From positions 1-64,000 of the forward strand of contig NZ_JOAX01000025.1 of the NCBI RefSeq assembly GCF_000720485.1: DNA of 64,000 nucleotides, in the 5' to 3' direction. Positions 33,185-41,842 of the stretch are shown here, piece after piece. The notes below the pieces were generated by a model, which worked only from the letters and a program-made list of their open reading frames with translations, had not been told where the DNA came from and did no database searches. Numbering within the stretch: the stretch's first letter is position 1; each line of letters opens with the position of its first letter. Source of the stretch: Streptomyces ochraceiscleroticus. GTDB lineage: Bacteria; Actinomycetota; Actinomycetes; Streptomycetales; Streptomycetaceae. The position numbers and the translations under genes were made by a program.

Positions 33185-35311
33185 TCAACTGTCCTGCGAG
33201 GCAACGGTGAGGGCGTGGGCGACGCAGTCTTCGGGCCGGGTCTTCCGTCCGGTCCTGTAGGCCGCCTCGTAGGCCGCGTCGCCCATGGCCTCGCGGATCT
33301 GTTGTGCGCAGGCTTGCCGGGCGGCGATGAGTTCAGGTGTTCCCATCTGCGTCAGGCCGAAGGAGCACCAGAGAGTGTCGGCGATGCCGAGCAGCCGAGC
33401 CGCTCTTTCCGGATCGATCGCGGCGACGGCCGGGGCCAGTGCGTCCAGGGCCAGCGAGGCTCCCAGGGTGTCGTGCAGCCGCCGTTTGACCTTGAGCGAG
33501 GCCCGGGCGTGCCGGACGGCGGTGGTCGGGTCGCCGTTGTTCAGTGCGGCCATGGACAGGAAGTACAGGGCATAGCCCCGCATCCACTGCTCGTCGCGCG
33601 CCTCGCTCTCCCGGCGCAGCATGTCGGCCGTCGCTTCTGCCTGGTCGAACTGGCCCAGTTGAAGGTGGGCGAACCACATGCTGCAGCGGATCAGGAACCT
33701 GGCGGCCGGCGAGCCCCCACCGCAATGGGGCGATCGGTGTGCCTCTTCGAGAAGGGCGATCGCGCGGGCCGGCCTGCCGGTCATCACCGGGTGCGTCCCT
33801 TCGAGGTAGAGCGCGGCTGCGGCTGCCGCCGGGTCGCCGAGTTGTTCGGCCATGGGTGTGCAGATGCCGTGCAGCGCAGCGGCGGCTTCGAAATCGGCTT
33901 GGCCGAGAGCCACCAGCCCGCGGGCCCACAGAGCCCAGAACCGTTCCGGGCCGGGCCCGGTGTCCGGCGTCTTGCCGAGAGCCCGGTCCAGGTAGTGGTT
34001 CCCTTCGCGCAGGAAGCCACAGCCGAACCAGAAGAACCACAGGTTGCCCGACATCTCCAGTGCAAGGTGCGGGTCCGCATGGGCGAGGCAGCGCTCCAGG
34101 GCAACGCGCAGGTTGGCGTGTTCGGCAGTCAGCCGCTCGGACCAGTCCACCTGCTCGGGACCGAACCACTCCCGCTCGCCGGTGCGGGCCAGGTACCGGT
34201 AGTAGTCCCGGTGCCGCCCCTGAAGCCCGGTCTGTTCGCCGAGCCTTGCCAGCCACTCCTGGCCGTACTCGCGCACGGTGTCCAGCATCGAATACCGGGG
34301 GCCGCGGGTGGTGCCCACCCGCTGGAGAATCGACTTGTCCACCAGAGCGGACAGCACCCCGGCCACCTCCCCGGTGCTCAGTGGCCCGCCGGCGCAGACC
34401 CATTCCGCCGCCTCCTGCTCGAAGCCGCCGGAGAACACCGACAGACGGGCCCAGGCAAGCCGCTCGAGCGACGCGCACAGCTCATGGCTCCAGCCGATCG
34501 TGGTCCGCAACGTCCGGTGCCGCGACAACGCCGGACGTGACAGTGCGCCCGAGTCGCCGGCGAGCGCGTCGAAGCGTGACTGCAACTGAGACAGCAACTC
34601 CGGCACGGACAGATCGGTCAGCCGGGCCGCGGCCAGTTCCAGGGCGAGCGGGATGCCGTCCAGGCGGCGGCAGATCTCCTCCACATCCGCCCGGTTGTGC
34701 TCGGTCAGCGCGAACCCCGGCACCACTGCAGCGGCCCGCCGGACGAACAGGGTCACCGCCTCGCACGGCTCTTCCGGTCCGCCGACCGCCGCGTCGGCAG
34801 GAGGCGGTGGCAGACGCAGCGGTGGCACCCGCAGCAGCCGCTCGCCACGGGTGGTCAACGGTTGCCGGCTGGTGGCCAGGATGCGCACGCCCGGCGCCGC
34901 CGCCAGCAATATCTCCACCGCCTGCGCACACGGCGGAAGCAGTTGTTCGCATCCGTCGAAGAGCAGCAGCAGCCGACGGTCCGCCAGCCACTCGCACAGC
35001 ACCTCGTGCAGGGGGCGGGTGGTCTGATCGGCCAGCGGCAGCGCCTCGGCCACCACGCCGTACACCAGCTCCGGCTGTTGCAGGTCACCCAGCTCGACCA
35101 GCCAGATCCCGTCCGGGTACGCCGCTCCCGCCGTCTCGCACGCCTGCCGGGCCAGGCGGGACTTGCCCACTCCGCCCATGCCCGTGAGCGTCGTCAGCCG
35201 GGAATCGTTCAACAGATGCTTCAAGGCGTCCAGCTCGGCCCGTCGCCCCACGAACTCCGTCGGCTCGGGCGGCACATTTCCCCTCGGCCCCTCCGCGACG
35301 GCCGCGCCCAC
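33185..35311 (-). CDS. STAND/NB-ARC ATPase with TPR-like repeats, no output domain
   Basis: 708 aa. Signal-transduction ATPase of the kind found in actinobacterial LuxR- or SARP-type regulators. Seen: an N-terminal EPTEFVGRRAEL entry motif, P-loop GMGGVGKS (44-51), Walker B LLLLFDGCEQLL, the ARC/winged region (IPLALELAAARLTDLS, TIGWSHELCASLERLAWARLSVFSGGF), then helical TPR-like repeats to the end. Relatives finish with a LuxR helix-turn-helix; this one stops after the EDCVAHAL block that usually precedes it. GTG 35311 has AGGAGGG 5 bases upstream, better than GTG 35329. It may need a partner or be a truncated regulator. Confidence 0.82.
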   Translation of the reverse strand: MGAAVAEGPRGNVPPEPTEFVGRRAELDALKHLLNDSRLTTLTGMGGVGKSRLARQACETAGAAYPDGIWLVELGDLQQPELVYGVVAEALPLADQTTRPLHEVLCEWLADRRLLLLFDGCEQLLPPCAQAVEILLAAAPGVRILATSRQPLTTRGERLLRVPPLRLPPPPADAAVGGPEEPCEAVTLFVRRAAAVVPGFALTEHNRADVEEICRRLDGIPLALELAAARLTDLSVPELLSQLQSRFDALAGDSGALSRPALSRHRTLRTTIGWSHELCASLERLAWARLSVFSGGFEQEAAEWVCAGGPLSTGEVAGVLSALVDKSILQRVGTTRGPRYSMLDTVREYGQEWLARLGEQTGLQGRHRDYYRYLARTGEREWFGPEQVDWSERLTAEHANLRVALERCLAHADPHLALEMSGNLWFFWFGCGFLREGNHYLDRALGKTPDTGPGPERFWALWARGLVALGQADFEAAAALHGICTPMAEQLGDPAAAAAALYLEGTHPVMTGRPARAIALLEEAHRSPHCGGGSPAARFLIRCSMWFAHLQLGQFDQAEATADMLRRESEARDEQWMRGYALYFLSMAALNNGDPTTAVRHARASLKVKRRLHDTLGASLALDALAPAVAAIDPERAARLLGIADTLWCSFGLTQMGTPELIAARQACAQQIREAMGDAAYEAAYRTGRKTRPEDCVAHALTVASQDS

Positions 35312-35409
35312 GGGAGCCCTCCTCGACACGTCACCCGGTTTCAGAAACAGCCAGTCTGACCGACACCGACGCGAGCAGGAAGCTTTGGCGGAAGTCGCCC
35401 CAACGAGAT

Positions 35410-35439
35410 CAGTAAGCGATCGCGGAGGACCGCTTACTG
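35410..35439. terminator. 9-bp perfect inverted repeat
   Basis: CAGTAAGCG (35410-35418) with CGCTTACTG (35431-35439), loop of 12. It lies between the end of the NCS2 permease gene and the start of the STAND ATPase gene, both on the minus strand. It can be a terminator for the former or an operator for the latter. Confidence 0.5.
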
Positions 35440-35501
35440 ACCCTTCGAGATTCGGCTCCGGGGCTCCGTGCGCGGATCAGTGGGCACCCTACGGGCGCGG
35501 T

Positions 35502-36830
35502 CTACCTTCGGTCTCGGGTGAACAGGGCTGTCAGGATCACCGCGGTGATCGCGCCTGCCGGGACTCCGCTGCCGAAGAGGGTGCGGGCCCAGACCGGCAG
35601 GGGGGTGTACAACTCCGGGGCGAGGATGGGGAGGAGGCCCGCCAGGAGGGTGAGGGCTACGACTGTGGTGGTGGGGCCCTCGGAGGTGTTGGCACGGCGG
35701 AGCATGCTGATGCCCATGGCGGCGATCACCGCGTAGATGACCAGGCCGGCGCCGCCCACCACTGGGGTGGGGAGGGTGGCCAGCAGGCGGGAGACCGGTG
35801 CCAGGAGGCCGACCAGGACGAGGAGGAGGCCGGCGCCGGCGGTGACGAAGCGGCTGCGGACTCGGGTGAGTTGGACGATGCCGATGTTTTCCGCGCTGGT
35901 CACCATGATGGAGGTGCCCAGCAGGCCCGCGGCGAGGGAGGTGAGTGCGTCGGCGCGGACCGTGCGGGGGACGTCGCGGGCGGGGTCCGGTTCGCGGCCC
36001 ACCGCCTCGCTGTTGAGCACCGTCTGACCGGTGGCCTCGGCGAGGGAGGCGAGGGTGAAGACGATGAGGGGGATGGCGGCGAGGAGATCGAAGTGCGGGG
36101 CGCCGTAGGGGAAGGCGTGCGGGAGCGCGACGAACGGGCCGCCGTCGGGGACGGTGTTCATGCCCGTACCGGACAGGAGTGCGGTCGCGGTGCCTGCCGC
36201 GATGCCGACCAGTACCGACATCTGGCGCCAGACGCCGGGCAGTACGAGGTAACACAGCGCGGTGGCGCCGATGGTGACCAGAGCGAGCCATGTGTCGTGG
36301 GTGATCATCGGCGCGGTGACGTTGACCATGTTGATGCCGATGAGCAGGACGGTGGTGCCGAGGACGACCGGTGGGAAGAAGCGGACGATGTGGCGGTAGA
36401 GGGGGAGGATCGCCAGGAGGAAGGCCGCTGCGATCAGTACCGCGCCGGAGGCGGTGGCCGGGCCGTGTTGGTCGGCGGTCTGGAGGAAGATGGCCACCGC
36501 GGCGCCGCCCGGCAGCATCATGAAGGGCAGCCGGGCGCCGATCCGCAGGACGCCGAAGGACTGCAGCAGCGCCCCGGCCCCGCACAGTACGAGTGTCGCG
36601 CTGAGCAGGGCCGCCGTGCGGTCAGGGGGCAGACCGAGTCCGGTGGCGATCAGGAACGCGGTGGAGACCGGGGCCGCGAGCATCGCGAGGACGTGCTGCG
36701 CGGCCAGCGGCAGCAGCCGGTGCAGGGGGAGGCGTTCGTCCACCGGGTGGACCGGCCGGCCGTCGGGGCCGGGCGGTCCGCCGTCAGGGGCGTCGCCTCC
36801 GGTACGGGTGGTGCCGGCGGGGGCGGCCAC
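35502..36830 (-). CDS. NCS2 nucleobase (uracil/xanthine) permease
   Basis: 442 aa, about 14 membrane helices. Proton-driven uptake of a purine or pyrimidine base. Seen: a Pro/Gly-rich N-terminus, LLPLAAQHVLAMLAAPVSTAFLIA, the helix 8 region SLAEATGQTVLNSEAVGRE carrying the conserved Glu, and the NCS2 TSAENIGIVQLTRVRSRFVTAGAGLLLVLVGL segment. Its GTG 36830 lies 3 bases after the stop of the upstream arylsulfotransferase-like gene, so both are one operon under the XRE/cupin operator. Pairing of a base permease with a sulfotransferase-like beta-propeller is unusual, and the real substrate may not be a standard base. Confidence 0.85.
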   Translation of the reverse strand: MAAPAGTTRTGGDAPDGGPPGPDGRPVHPVDERLPLHRLLPLAAQHVLAMLAAPVSTAFLIATGLGLPPDRTAALLSATLVLCGAGALLQSFGVLRIGARLPFMMLPGGAAVAIFLQTADQHGPATASGAVLIAAAFLLAILPLYRHIVRFFPPVVLGTTVLLIGINMVNVTAPMITHDTWLALVTIGATALCYLVLPGVWRQMSVLVGIAAGTATALLSGTGMNTVPDGGPFVALPHAFPYGAPHFDLLAAIPLIVFTLASLAEATGQTVLNSEAVGREPDPARDVPRTVRADALTSLAAGLLGTSIMVTSAENIGIVQLTRVRSRFVTAGAGLLLVLVGLLAPVSRLLATLPTPVVGGAGLVIYAVIAAMGISMLRRANTSEGPTTTVVALTLLAGLLPILAPELYTPLPVWARTLFGSGVPAGAITAVILTALFTRDRR

Positions 36831-36833
36831 GGC

Positions 36834-37967
36834 TCATCCCCGACCCGGCAGCCAGGGCAGTTCCTCGGCGCCGTAACGGTACGCACGGAACAGGGCGTTG
36901 TGCTGCGCCGGGAAGATCCGGCCCACCTCGGGCTCGCGGTAGCCGCCGAAGTGCGGGACGACGTACTCCCAGCAGAGGTACCCGTCGGCGGTGACCTCGA
37001 AGATCCGGCCGGCGGGGGAGTCGCAGATCAGGGTGTTGCCGTTCGGGAGGCGCTGCGCGCTGCCCATGAAGGGGGCGAAGAACGCCTCGCGGGCCGGGTC
37101 GTGGTACTCCCAGGCGATCTTCCCGGAGGACCGCTCGACCTCGATGACGCGGGAGAAGGGGACGTCCCAGTGCGGGCGGAAGACGCCGTTGTCGAAGATG
37201 AGGATGTTGCCGTTGGGCAGTTCGGTGGGGTTGTGCTGCTGGGAGACGACGCCGGGCTCGGTGCGCCAGACGATCTCGCCGGTCTCGCGGCTGATGATGA
37301 TGACGGCTGAGGCGCTGCGGAGGCTGGCCAGGATGTTGCCGTCGGCGAGCGGGAGGACGGCGTTGATGAGGGGGTAGTGCTCGCGGGAGTAGTCGGGGTG
37401 CAGGGGGTATGCGTCGCGGTCGAGGTGGTCGGCGACGCGCCAGGACCACAGCTCCTTGCCGTCCGCGTCCACCTCCTTGATGGTGTCGGCCCAGACGGTC
37501 GGGCCGTCGGCGGTGACCGGCTCGGAGCCGGGGACGCCGCCGCGTACCGCCGCCGCGCGCTCGCCGGTCAGCGGCTCCAGCGCGGCGTAGAGGATCCGGC
37601 CGTCACCGCAGTGGTGCGCGTCGTGGTGCTGGAACGGGTCGATGTGCTCGCGGACGACGGTGCCCTCGGGGGTGATCTCCTGCATCACGCCGCCGCGGTA
37701 CTTGTGCCACATCGGGAACAGCGCTTCCTGGTCCGGCAGTACGCCGTTGTAGGCGAGGTTGCCGTTGGGGAGGATGCGGGCGTGCCGGCCGGGCCGGTAC
37801 GGCAGGTTCCACTGGTGGACGACCTCGCCGTGCAGATCGACGAGGTAGACCTCGCCGGTGCCGGTGAGCGGCGCGTAGAGCGTGTACCCGGGGTACGCGG
37901 CGTCCTCGTCGAGGGCGAGCAGGCCGGTGCCGCGCCGGCGGCGTGTGTTTTGATCGACAGCGGTCAT
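36834..37967 (-). CDS. Arylsulfotransferase (ASST)-family beta-propeller protein
   Basis: 377 aa. The family transfers sulfate between phenols or has unknown roles in actinobacteria. Seen: repeated propeller blades marked by LPNGN or LADGN (ILPNGNLAYNG, LPLADGNILAS, ELPNGNILIFDNG, RLPNGNTLICD), plus HHDAHHCGDG and QQHN, His-rich sites that could be catalytic. There is no signal peptide, unlike periplasmic AssT, so it is cytoplasmic. ATG 37967 is preferred over TTG-type starts upstream because AAGGGA precedes it. It is co-transcribed with the NCS2 permease and divergent from the XRE/cupin regulator. Enzymatic activity is inferred only from family. Confidence 0.8.
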   Translation of the reverse strand: MTAVDQNTRRRRGTGLLALDEDAAYPGYTLYAPLTGTGEVYLVDLHGEVVHQWNLPYRPGRHARILPNGNLAYNGVLPDQEALFPMWHKYRGGVMQEITPEGTVVREHIDPFQHHDAHHCGDGRILYAALEPLTGERAAAVRGGVPGSEPVTADGPTVWADTIKEVDADGKELWSWRVADHLDRDAYPLHPDYSREHYPLINAVLPLADGNILASLRSASAVIIISRETGEIVWRTEPGVVSQQHNPTELPNGNILIFDNGVFRPHWDVPFSRVIEVERSSGKIAWEYHDPAREAFFAPFMGSAQRLPNGNTLICDSPAGRIFEVTADGYLCWEYVVPHFGGYREPEVGRIFPAQHNALFRAYRYGAEELPWLPGRG

Positions 37968-37993
37968 GGCGGGTTCCCTTGTTCGTCTGTTCG

Positions 37994-38019
37994 TCAAACT
38001 TTGTTTGATGACGTCAAAC
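37994..38019. promoter_or_regulatory. Three-half-site operator of the XRE/cupin regulator
   Basis: TCAAAC (37994-37999), GTTTGA (38003-38008) and TCAAAC (38014-38019) form overlapping inverted repeats: TCAAAC-N3-GTTTGA and GTTTGA-N5-TCAAAC, with a perfect TGACGTCA at 38009-38016. They lie 27 bases from the ASST start and 70 from the regulator start. AT-rich half-sites in a GC-rich genome make chance unlikely. Confidence 0.65.
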
Positions 38020-38088
38020 AGGTTCGAGGGTAGGGGCCGTTTGTGGCAACGCCGTGAACGTGGCGATAAAGGGGAGAGGAAGTGCGGA

Positions 38089-38643
38089 ATGCGTGAAGAT
38101 CAGGAGGCGCCGCAGGTCGGCCGGGCGGTGCGGCGCCGCCGCCGCGCGCTGGACCTGACGCTCGCCGAGCTGGCGGCCCGTACCGGCCTGTCCAAGCCCT
38201 TCCTGAGCCAGGTCGAGAACGACCGGGCCCGCCCCAGCATGCGCTCGCTCCAGCGCATCGCCGACGCGCTGGGGACGACGGCGGTGCAGCTGCTCGGCGC
38301 GGCGGAGGACCGCCGGGCCGTCGACGTGGTGCGCGCGGAGACCGGTGCCGCGCTGGAGGACGGCGCGGCGGGCACGGTGCGGCCGCTGGTCCGCGGTCAA
38401 CAGCAGTTGCACGCGCTGGAGTTCACCGGCGCGCACGAGTGGGGGCGGGAGTTCCGGCACCCGAACGATGAGCTGCTGTATGTCGTCGAGGGGGCCGTGG
38501 AGGCGGAGGCCGAGGGGGAGCGGTACGAACTGGGCCGCGGTGACACGCTCTACTGCACGGGCGGGGTGACGCACCGATGGCGTGCCCTGGAGGGGGGCAC
38601 GCGGGTGCTTCTGGTGGGGGTGGCTGACGACATCGGGCTCTGA
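38089..38643 (+). CDS. XRE-family regulator with C-terminal cupin domain
   Basis: 184 aa. Seen: an N-terminal helix-turn-helix VGRAVRRRRRALDLTLAELAARTGLSKPFLSQVENDRARPSMRSLQRIADALGTTAVQLL (about 8-67) and a small cupin (about 105-180: HPNDELLYVVEGAVEAEAEGERYELGRGDTLYCTGGVTHRWRAL). This is the PuuR/MarR-like XRE-cupin design in which the cupin binds an effector. ATG 38089 follows GGGGAGAGGAA. It is divergent from the ASST-permease operon and next to a PuuD-like amidotransferase on the other side; either could be its target, but the operator lies on the ASST side. Confidence 0.88.
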   Translation: MREDQEAPQVGRAVRRRRRALDLTLAELAARTGLSKPFLSQVENDRARPSMRSLQRIADALGTTAVQLLGAAEDRRAVDVVRAETGAALEDGAAGTVRPLVRGQQQLHALEFTGAHEWGREFRHPNDELLYVVEGAVEAEAEGERYELGRGDTLYCTGGVTHRWRALEGGTRVLLVGVADDIGL

Positions 38644-38668
38644 GCCGCCGCCCGTGGCTGACGAGGTG

Positions 38669-39379
38669 TCAGTGAGTGGCGGCCGCCACCAATGCGTCCA
38701 TGACCCGGGTGTCCGTGCCCGCCTCGGGGTGCCACTGCACGCCCAGCGCGAAGGCCGGCGCGTCCGGTAGTTCGAGCGCCTCCACGGTGCCGTCCTCGGC
38801 ATACGCGGAGGCCAGCAGCCCGCGGCCGAGGCGGTCGACGGACTGGTGGTGGTACGTCGGTACGGAGACCGGCTCGGGCAGCGCGGCGGCGAGCAGGGTG
38901 TCCGGTACGGGCTTGATCTCGTGGTGGTCGAAGACGCCGGGCGGGCCGCCGTGGCCGTCCAGGTGCTGGTGGAGCGTGCCGCCCAGCGCGACGTTCAGCA
39001 GTTGCATGCCGCGGCAGATGCCCAGCAGGGGCGTGGCTGAGTCGATGGCCGCCCCGATGAGGGCGAGCTCCCAGGCGTCGCGGGCGAGGGCGGGGGGCCC
39101 GGTGCGGGGGTCGGTCTCCGCGCCGTACCGGTCGGGCCGTACGTCGGGGCCGCCCGCGATCACCACGCCGTCGAGCCGCGCGACGACAGCTGCGGCGGCC
39201 TCCCGCGCGCCGTCCCGGTCGAGATCCGCCTCGTGCGGCGGCAGCATGGCGGCGAGGCCGCCGGAGTTCTGTACAAGGCGGTGGTAGCCGGCGGGCAGTA
39301 GCGCGGCGGGGAGAGTCCAGACGCCCCAGCGGGCCTCGGCCTCCAGGTACGTGCTGACGCCGATGAGCGGCTTGGACAA
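38669..39379 (-). CDS. Gamma-glutamyl-amide hydrolase (PuuD-like class I amidotransferase)
   Basis: 236 aa. Hydrolyses gamma-glutamyl compounds, such as gamma-glutamyl-GABA, to glutamate and the free amine. Seen: VVIAGGPDVRPDRYG, nucleophile Cys122 in GICRGMQLLNVALGGTL, and His217/Glu219 in GVQWHPE, the complete triad. The start is TTG 39379 with GGAGG 5 bases upstream. The ethanolamine-type permease gene upstream ends 33 bases before this start, so they form an operon. In the gamma-glutamylated route it would act after the GlnA4-type ligase and the dehydrogenases encoded 3-6 kb further on. Confidence 0.88.
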   Translation of the reverse strand: MSKPLIGVSTYLEAEARWGVWTLPAALLPAGYHRLVQNSGGLAAMLPPHEADLDRDGAREAAAAVVARLDGVVIAGGPDVRPDRYGAETDPRTGPPALARDAWELALIGAAIDSATPLLGICRGMQLLNVALGGTLHQHLDGHGGPPGVFDHHEIKPVPDTLLAAALPEPVSVPTYHHQSVDRLGRGLLASAYAEDGTVEALELPDAPAFALGVQWHPEAGTDTRVMDALVAAATH

Positions 39380-39411
39380 GGGAACCTCCGGTCAGGGTGA
39401 GGGATGGGCGG

Positions 39412-40881
39412 TCAGCCGCGGTCGAGTTCCGCCTCCGCCGCCGCCAATGCCGCGAATTCTTCCTCCGGTGCCGAAGCCACCAAGCGGTGTCGCGAGTACA
39501 GCGCGAAGTACGCCAGCGCCACCGCGTACACGCCGAGGGCAATGAAGGCGGCCGTCACATCGACGAGGAAGGTGGCCACCAGTGCGGAGCAGGCGAGGAC
39601 GAAGGCGATCGAGGAGGTCAGGATGCCGCCGGGGGTGCGGTACGGGCGTGCGAGGCCCGGCTCGCGGCGGCGCAGGACGATGTGGGAGAGGGCCATCAGG
39701 GCGTACGAGATCGTGGCGCCGAAGACCGCGACGTTCAGCATGCGGGCGCCGTCGCCGGTCGCGGCGGCGAGGGCGAAGCCGAGCGCGCCGGGGACGAGAA
39801 GGCCCAGGTAGGGGGCCTTGCGACGGCTGGTGAGGGAGAGGAAGCGGGGCAGGTAGCCGGCCCGGGAGAGGGCGAAGAGCTGGCGGGAGCCGGCGTAGAT
39901 CAGGGAGAAGAAGGAGGCGACCAGGCCGGCCAGGCCCGCGTAGTTGACGATGCGGGAGACGACCGTCGGCTTGCCGTGCGGCTGCAGCGCCTGGACCAGC
40001 GGGTCGCCGACGGACTGGAGTGCGGCGGCGCCGCGCGCCCCGGTCGCGGTGAGGAAGGTGACCAGGGCGAGGAGGAGCAGGACGCCGATCGCGGCGGCCA
40101 TGGCCTTGGGCAGGGTGCGGGCCGGGTCCTTGGTCTCCTCGGCGGCCAGCGGCACGCCCTCGACGCCGAGGAAGAACCACATGCCGAAGGGGAACGCCGC
40201 CCAGATGCCAAGTATCCCGAAGGGCAGCCAGGAGGACGCGCCGAAGGCGTCCTTGTCGGCCGGGATGTCGTTCAGCGCGCCGACGTGGAAGTCCGTGACC
40301 GCGGCGAGCGCGAAGACGATCAGCGCTGCCACCGCGATCGCGGTGACGACCAGGCTGAAGCGGAGTGCCTCGCCGACGCCCCACAGGTGGATCCCGATGA
40401 AGATCACGAAGCAGGCGAGATAGACCGGCCAGCTCGACGTCAGGCCGAAGAGGCCGAGGGACTCGACGTAGTCGCCGATGAAGATGGAGATCGCGGCGGG
40501 CGCGAGGACGTACTCGATGAGGATGGCCGTGCCGGTCAGGAAGCCGCCCCAGGTGCCGAGCGCGCGGCGCGCGAAGCCGTAGCCGCCGCCCGCCGTGGGC
40601 AGCACGGACGCCAGCTCGGCGAGGGCGAAGACCAGGCAGGTGTACATCACGCCCATCAGCAGCGCCGCCAGCGCCAGGCCACCGAAGCCGCCCTGGGCCA
40701 GGCCGTTGTTCCAGCCGGAGAAGTCGCCCGAGACGACGTACGCGACGCCCAGGCCGGTGAGCAGCAGCGGCCCGGCGCTGCCCCGGCGCAGCGAGCGCTT
40801 CTCCAGGTAGGCGTCATCGGGCGCGGCCCCGGGTGGCGGGGGAGTGGGCGGTGCGGTGCGCGGTTCCGTGCTGTCGGCCAT
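39412..40881 (-). CDS. APC-family permease, ethanolamine type
   Basis: 489 aa, 12 membrane helices. Amino acid-polyamine-organocation superfamily; closest in motif to ethanolamine permeases. Seen: YLEKRSLRRGSAGPLLLTGLGVAYVVSGDFSGWNNGLAQGGFGGL, a hallmark N-terminal region of that subfamily, VFALAELASVLPTAGGGYGFARRALG, and FFLGVEGVPLAAEETKDPARTLPKAM. The C-terminal tail is Ala/Glu-rich. ATG 40881 has GAGGCAGGAGCGGCTC upstream. It is followed by the amidotransferase and is divergent-adjacent to a FadR-type regulator and a GlnA4-like ligase, supporting ethanolamine as substrate. Alternatively it may carry a polyamine. Confidence 0.82.
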   Translation of the reverse strand: MADSTEPRTAPPTPPPPGAAPDDAYLEKRSLRRGSAGPLLLTGLGVAYVVSGDFSGWNNGLAQGGFGGLALAALLMGVMYTCLVFALAELASVLPTAGGGYGFARRALGTWGGFLTGTAILIEYVLAPAAISIFIGDYVESLGLFGLTSSWPVYLACFVIFIGIHLWGVGEALRFSLVVTAIAVAALIVFALAAVTDFHVGALNDIPADKDAFGASSWLPFGILGIWAAFPFGMWFFLGVEGVPLAAEETKDPARTLPKAMAAAIGVLLLLALVTFLTATGARGAAALQSVGDPLVQALQPHGKPTVVSRIVNYAGLAGLVASFFSLIYAGSRQLFALSRAGYLPRFLSLTSRRKAPYLGLLVPGALGFALAAATGDGARMLNVAVFGATISYALMALSHIVLRRREPGLARPYRTPGGILTSSIAFVLACSALVATFLVDVTAAFIALGVYAVALAYFALYSRHRLVASAPEEEFAALAAAEAELDRG

Positions 40882-41031
40882 GAGCCGCTCCTGCCTCGGC
40901 GGGGTAAAGGTTTAGCGCCATACCTTTGTCGTGCGGACCGCTCCGGCGCAAGACCCGTGCCGTAAAGGAACGGTTACGGCACCGGCGGCTCGGCTGCCGG
41001 GGGCGCGGCTCCGGTGGCCGGCCCGTGCGGG

Positions 41032-41769
41032 TCACCGCGCCGGCGGCGTACCCGTGAGGAAGCCGCGCAACAGCGCAGCGGTACCGCAGCAGTGCTCCCG
41101 CATCACCTCCCGCGCCCCGTCCGCGTCGCCCTCCAGCACCGCCTCCACCAGCGCCGTGTGCTGCGCCTGGGAGTGCTCCAAGTTCCGCACCAACAGCGGG
41201 ATGCAGTCCAGCAGGTCGTTCACGGTCGCCCGGACGGCCGCGTACTGCGCGGCGAGCGTGGCCGAGCCCGACAGCTCGGCCAGCGTCAGGTGCAGCAGTG
41301 TGTCCCGCCGCCGGTAGTCGGCCAGCGGCGCGTCGTGCGTGGCCGCCAGCGCGTCCCGCAGCCGCTCCGCCTGCTCCCCGTCCAGCCCGTACCCGGCGCA
41401 CAGCCCGGCCGCGCCCACCTCCAGCACCTCACGGAACCGCAGCGTGTCCTCGACGTCGACCTGCGCGATGCGGCGGCGCAGCTCGTCCTCGCCGGGCGTC
41501 TCGGCCCGTTCCCGTACGAATGTCCCGCCGTACCGCCCGCGTCTGCTGACCACCAGCCCCTCGTCCTGCAGCACCTTCAGCACCTCGCGCAGCGTGACCC
41601 GGCTGATCTGCAGCCGCTCGGCCAGTTCGCGCTCGGCCGGCAGCCGCTCGCCCCGGGGGACCAGCCCCAGCCGCACGATCTGGAGTATCTGCTCCAGCGC
41701 CTCCTCGAAGCCGTTGCCCGCCCGCACCGGGCGCAGCACCGGCGCCAGCCGGTCCGCCGCTCCGTCCAC
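41032..41769 (-). CDS. FadR-subfamily GntR regulator
   Basis: 245 aa. Seen: a winged helix (FEEALEQILQIVRLGLVPRGERLPAERELAERLQISRVTLREVLKVLQDEGLVVSRRGRYGGTFVR, about 22-88) and an all-helical FCD effector domain (about 105-235) with FREVLEVGAAGLCAGYG, RRRDTLLHLTLAELSG and EHSQAQHTALVEAVLEGDADGA, which hold the usual metal-binding Asp/His ligands. GTG 41769 has AAGGGG 6 bases upstream; the frame stays open far upstream in sequence antisense to the ligase gene. It is divergent from the GlnA4-like operon with a palindrome between, so it probably represses it. Confidence 0.88.
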   Translation of the reverse strand: MDGAADRLAPVLRPVRAGNGFEEALEQILQIVRLGLVPRGERLPAERELAERLQISRVTLREVLKVLQDEGLVVSRRGRYGGTFVRERAETPGEDELRRRIAQVDVEDTLRFREVLEVGAAGLCAGYGLDGEQAERLRDALAATHDAPLADYRRRDTLLHLTLAELSGSATLAAQYAAVRATVNDLLDCIPLLVRNLEHSQAQHTALVEAVLEGDADGAREVMREHCCGTAALLRGFLTGTPPAR

Positions 41770-41783
41770 CGCTACCCCTTCCC

Positions 41784-41794
41784 AACCAATGGTT
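41784..41794. promoter_or_regulatory. Candidate FadR-type operator
   Basis: AACCAATGGTT: perfect 5-bp arms around one base, in the 73-base gap between the divergent regulator and glnA4-like gene. Arms containing ACCA/TGGT resemble known GntR/FadR half-sites. Confidence 0.5.
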
Positions 41795-41842
41795 CGTGTG
41801 CCTACCTTATGACCTCCGGACGCAGCGACAGGAGGCACCACC

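Noticed and set aside
33075..33260. Small plus-strand open frame
   Set aside because: Antisense to the end of the ATPase gene, no ribosome binding site and poor coding composition.
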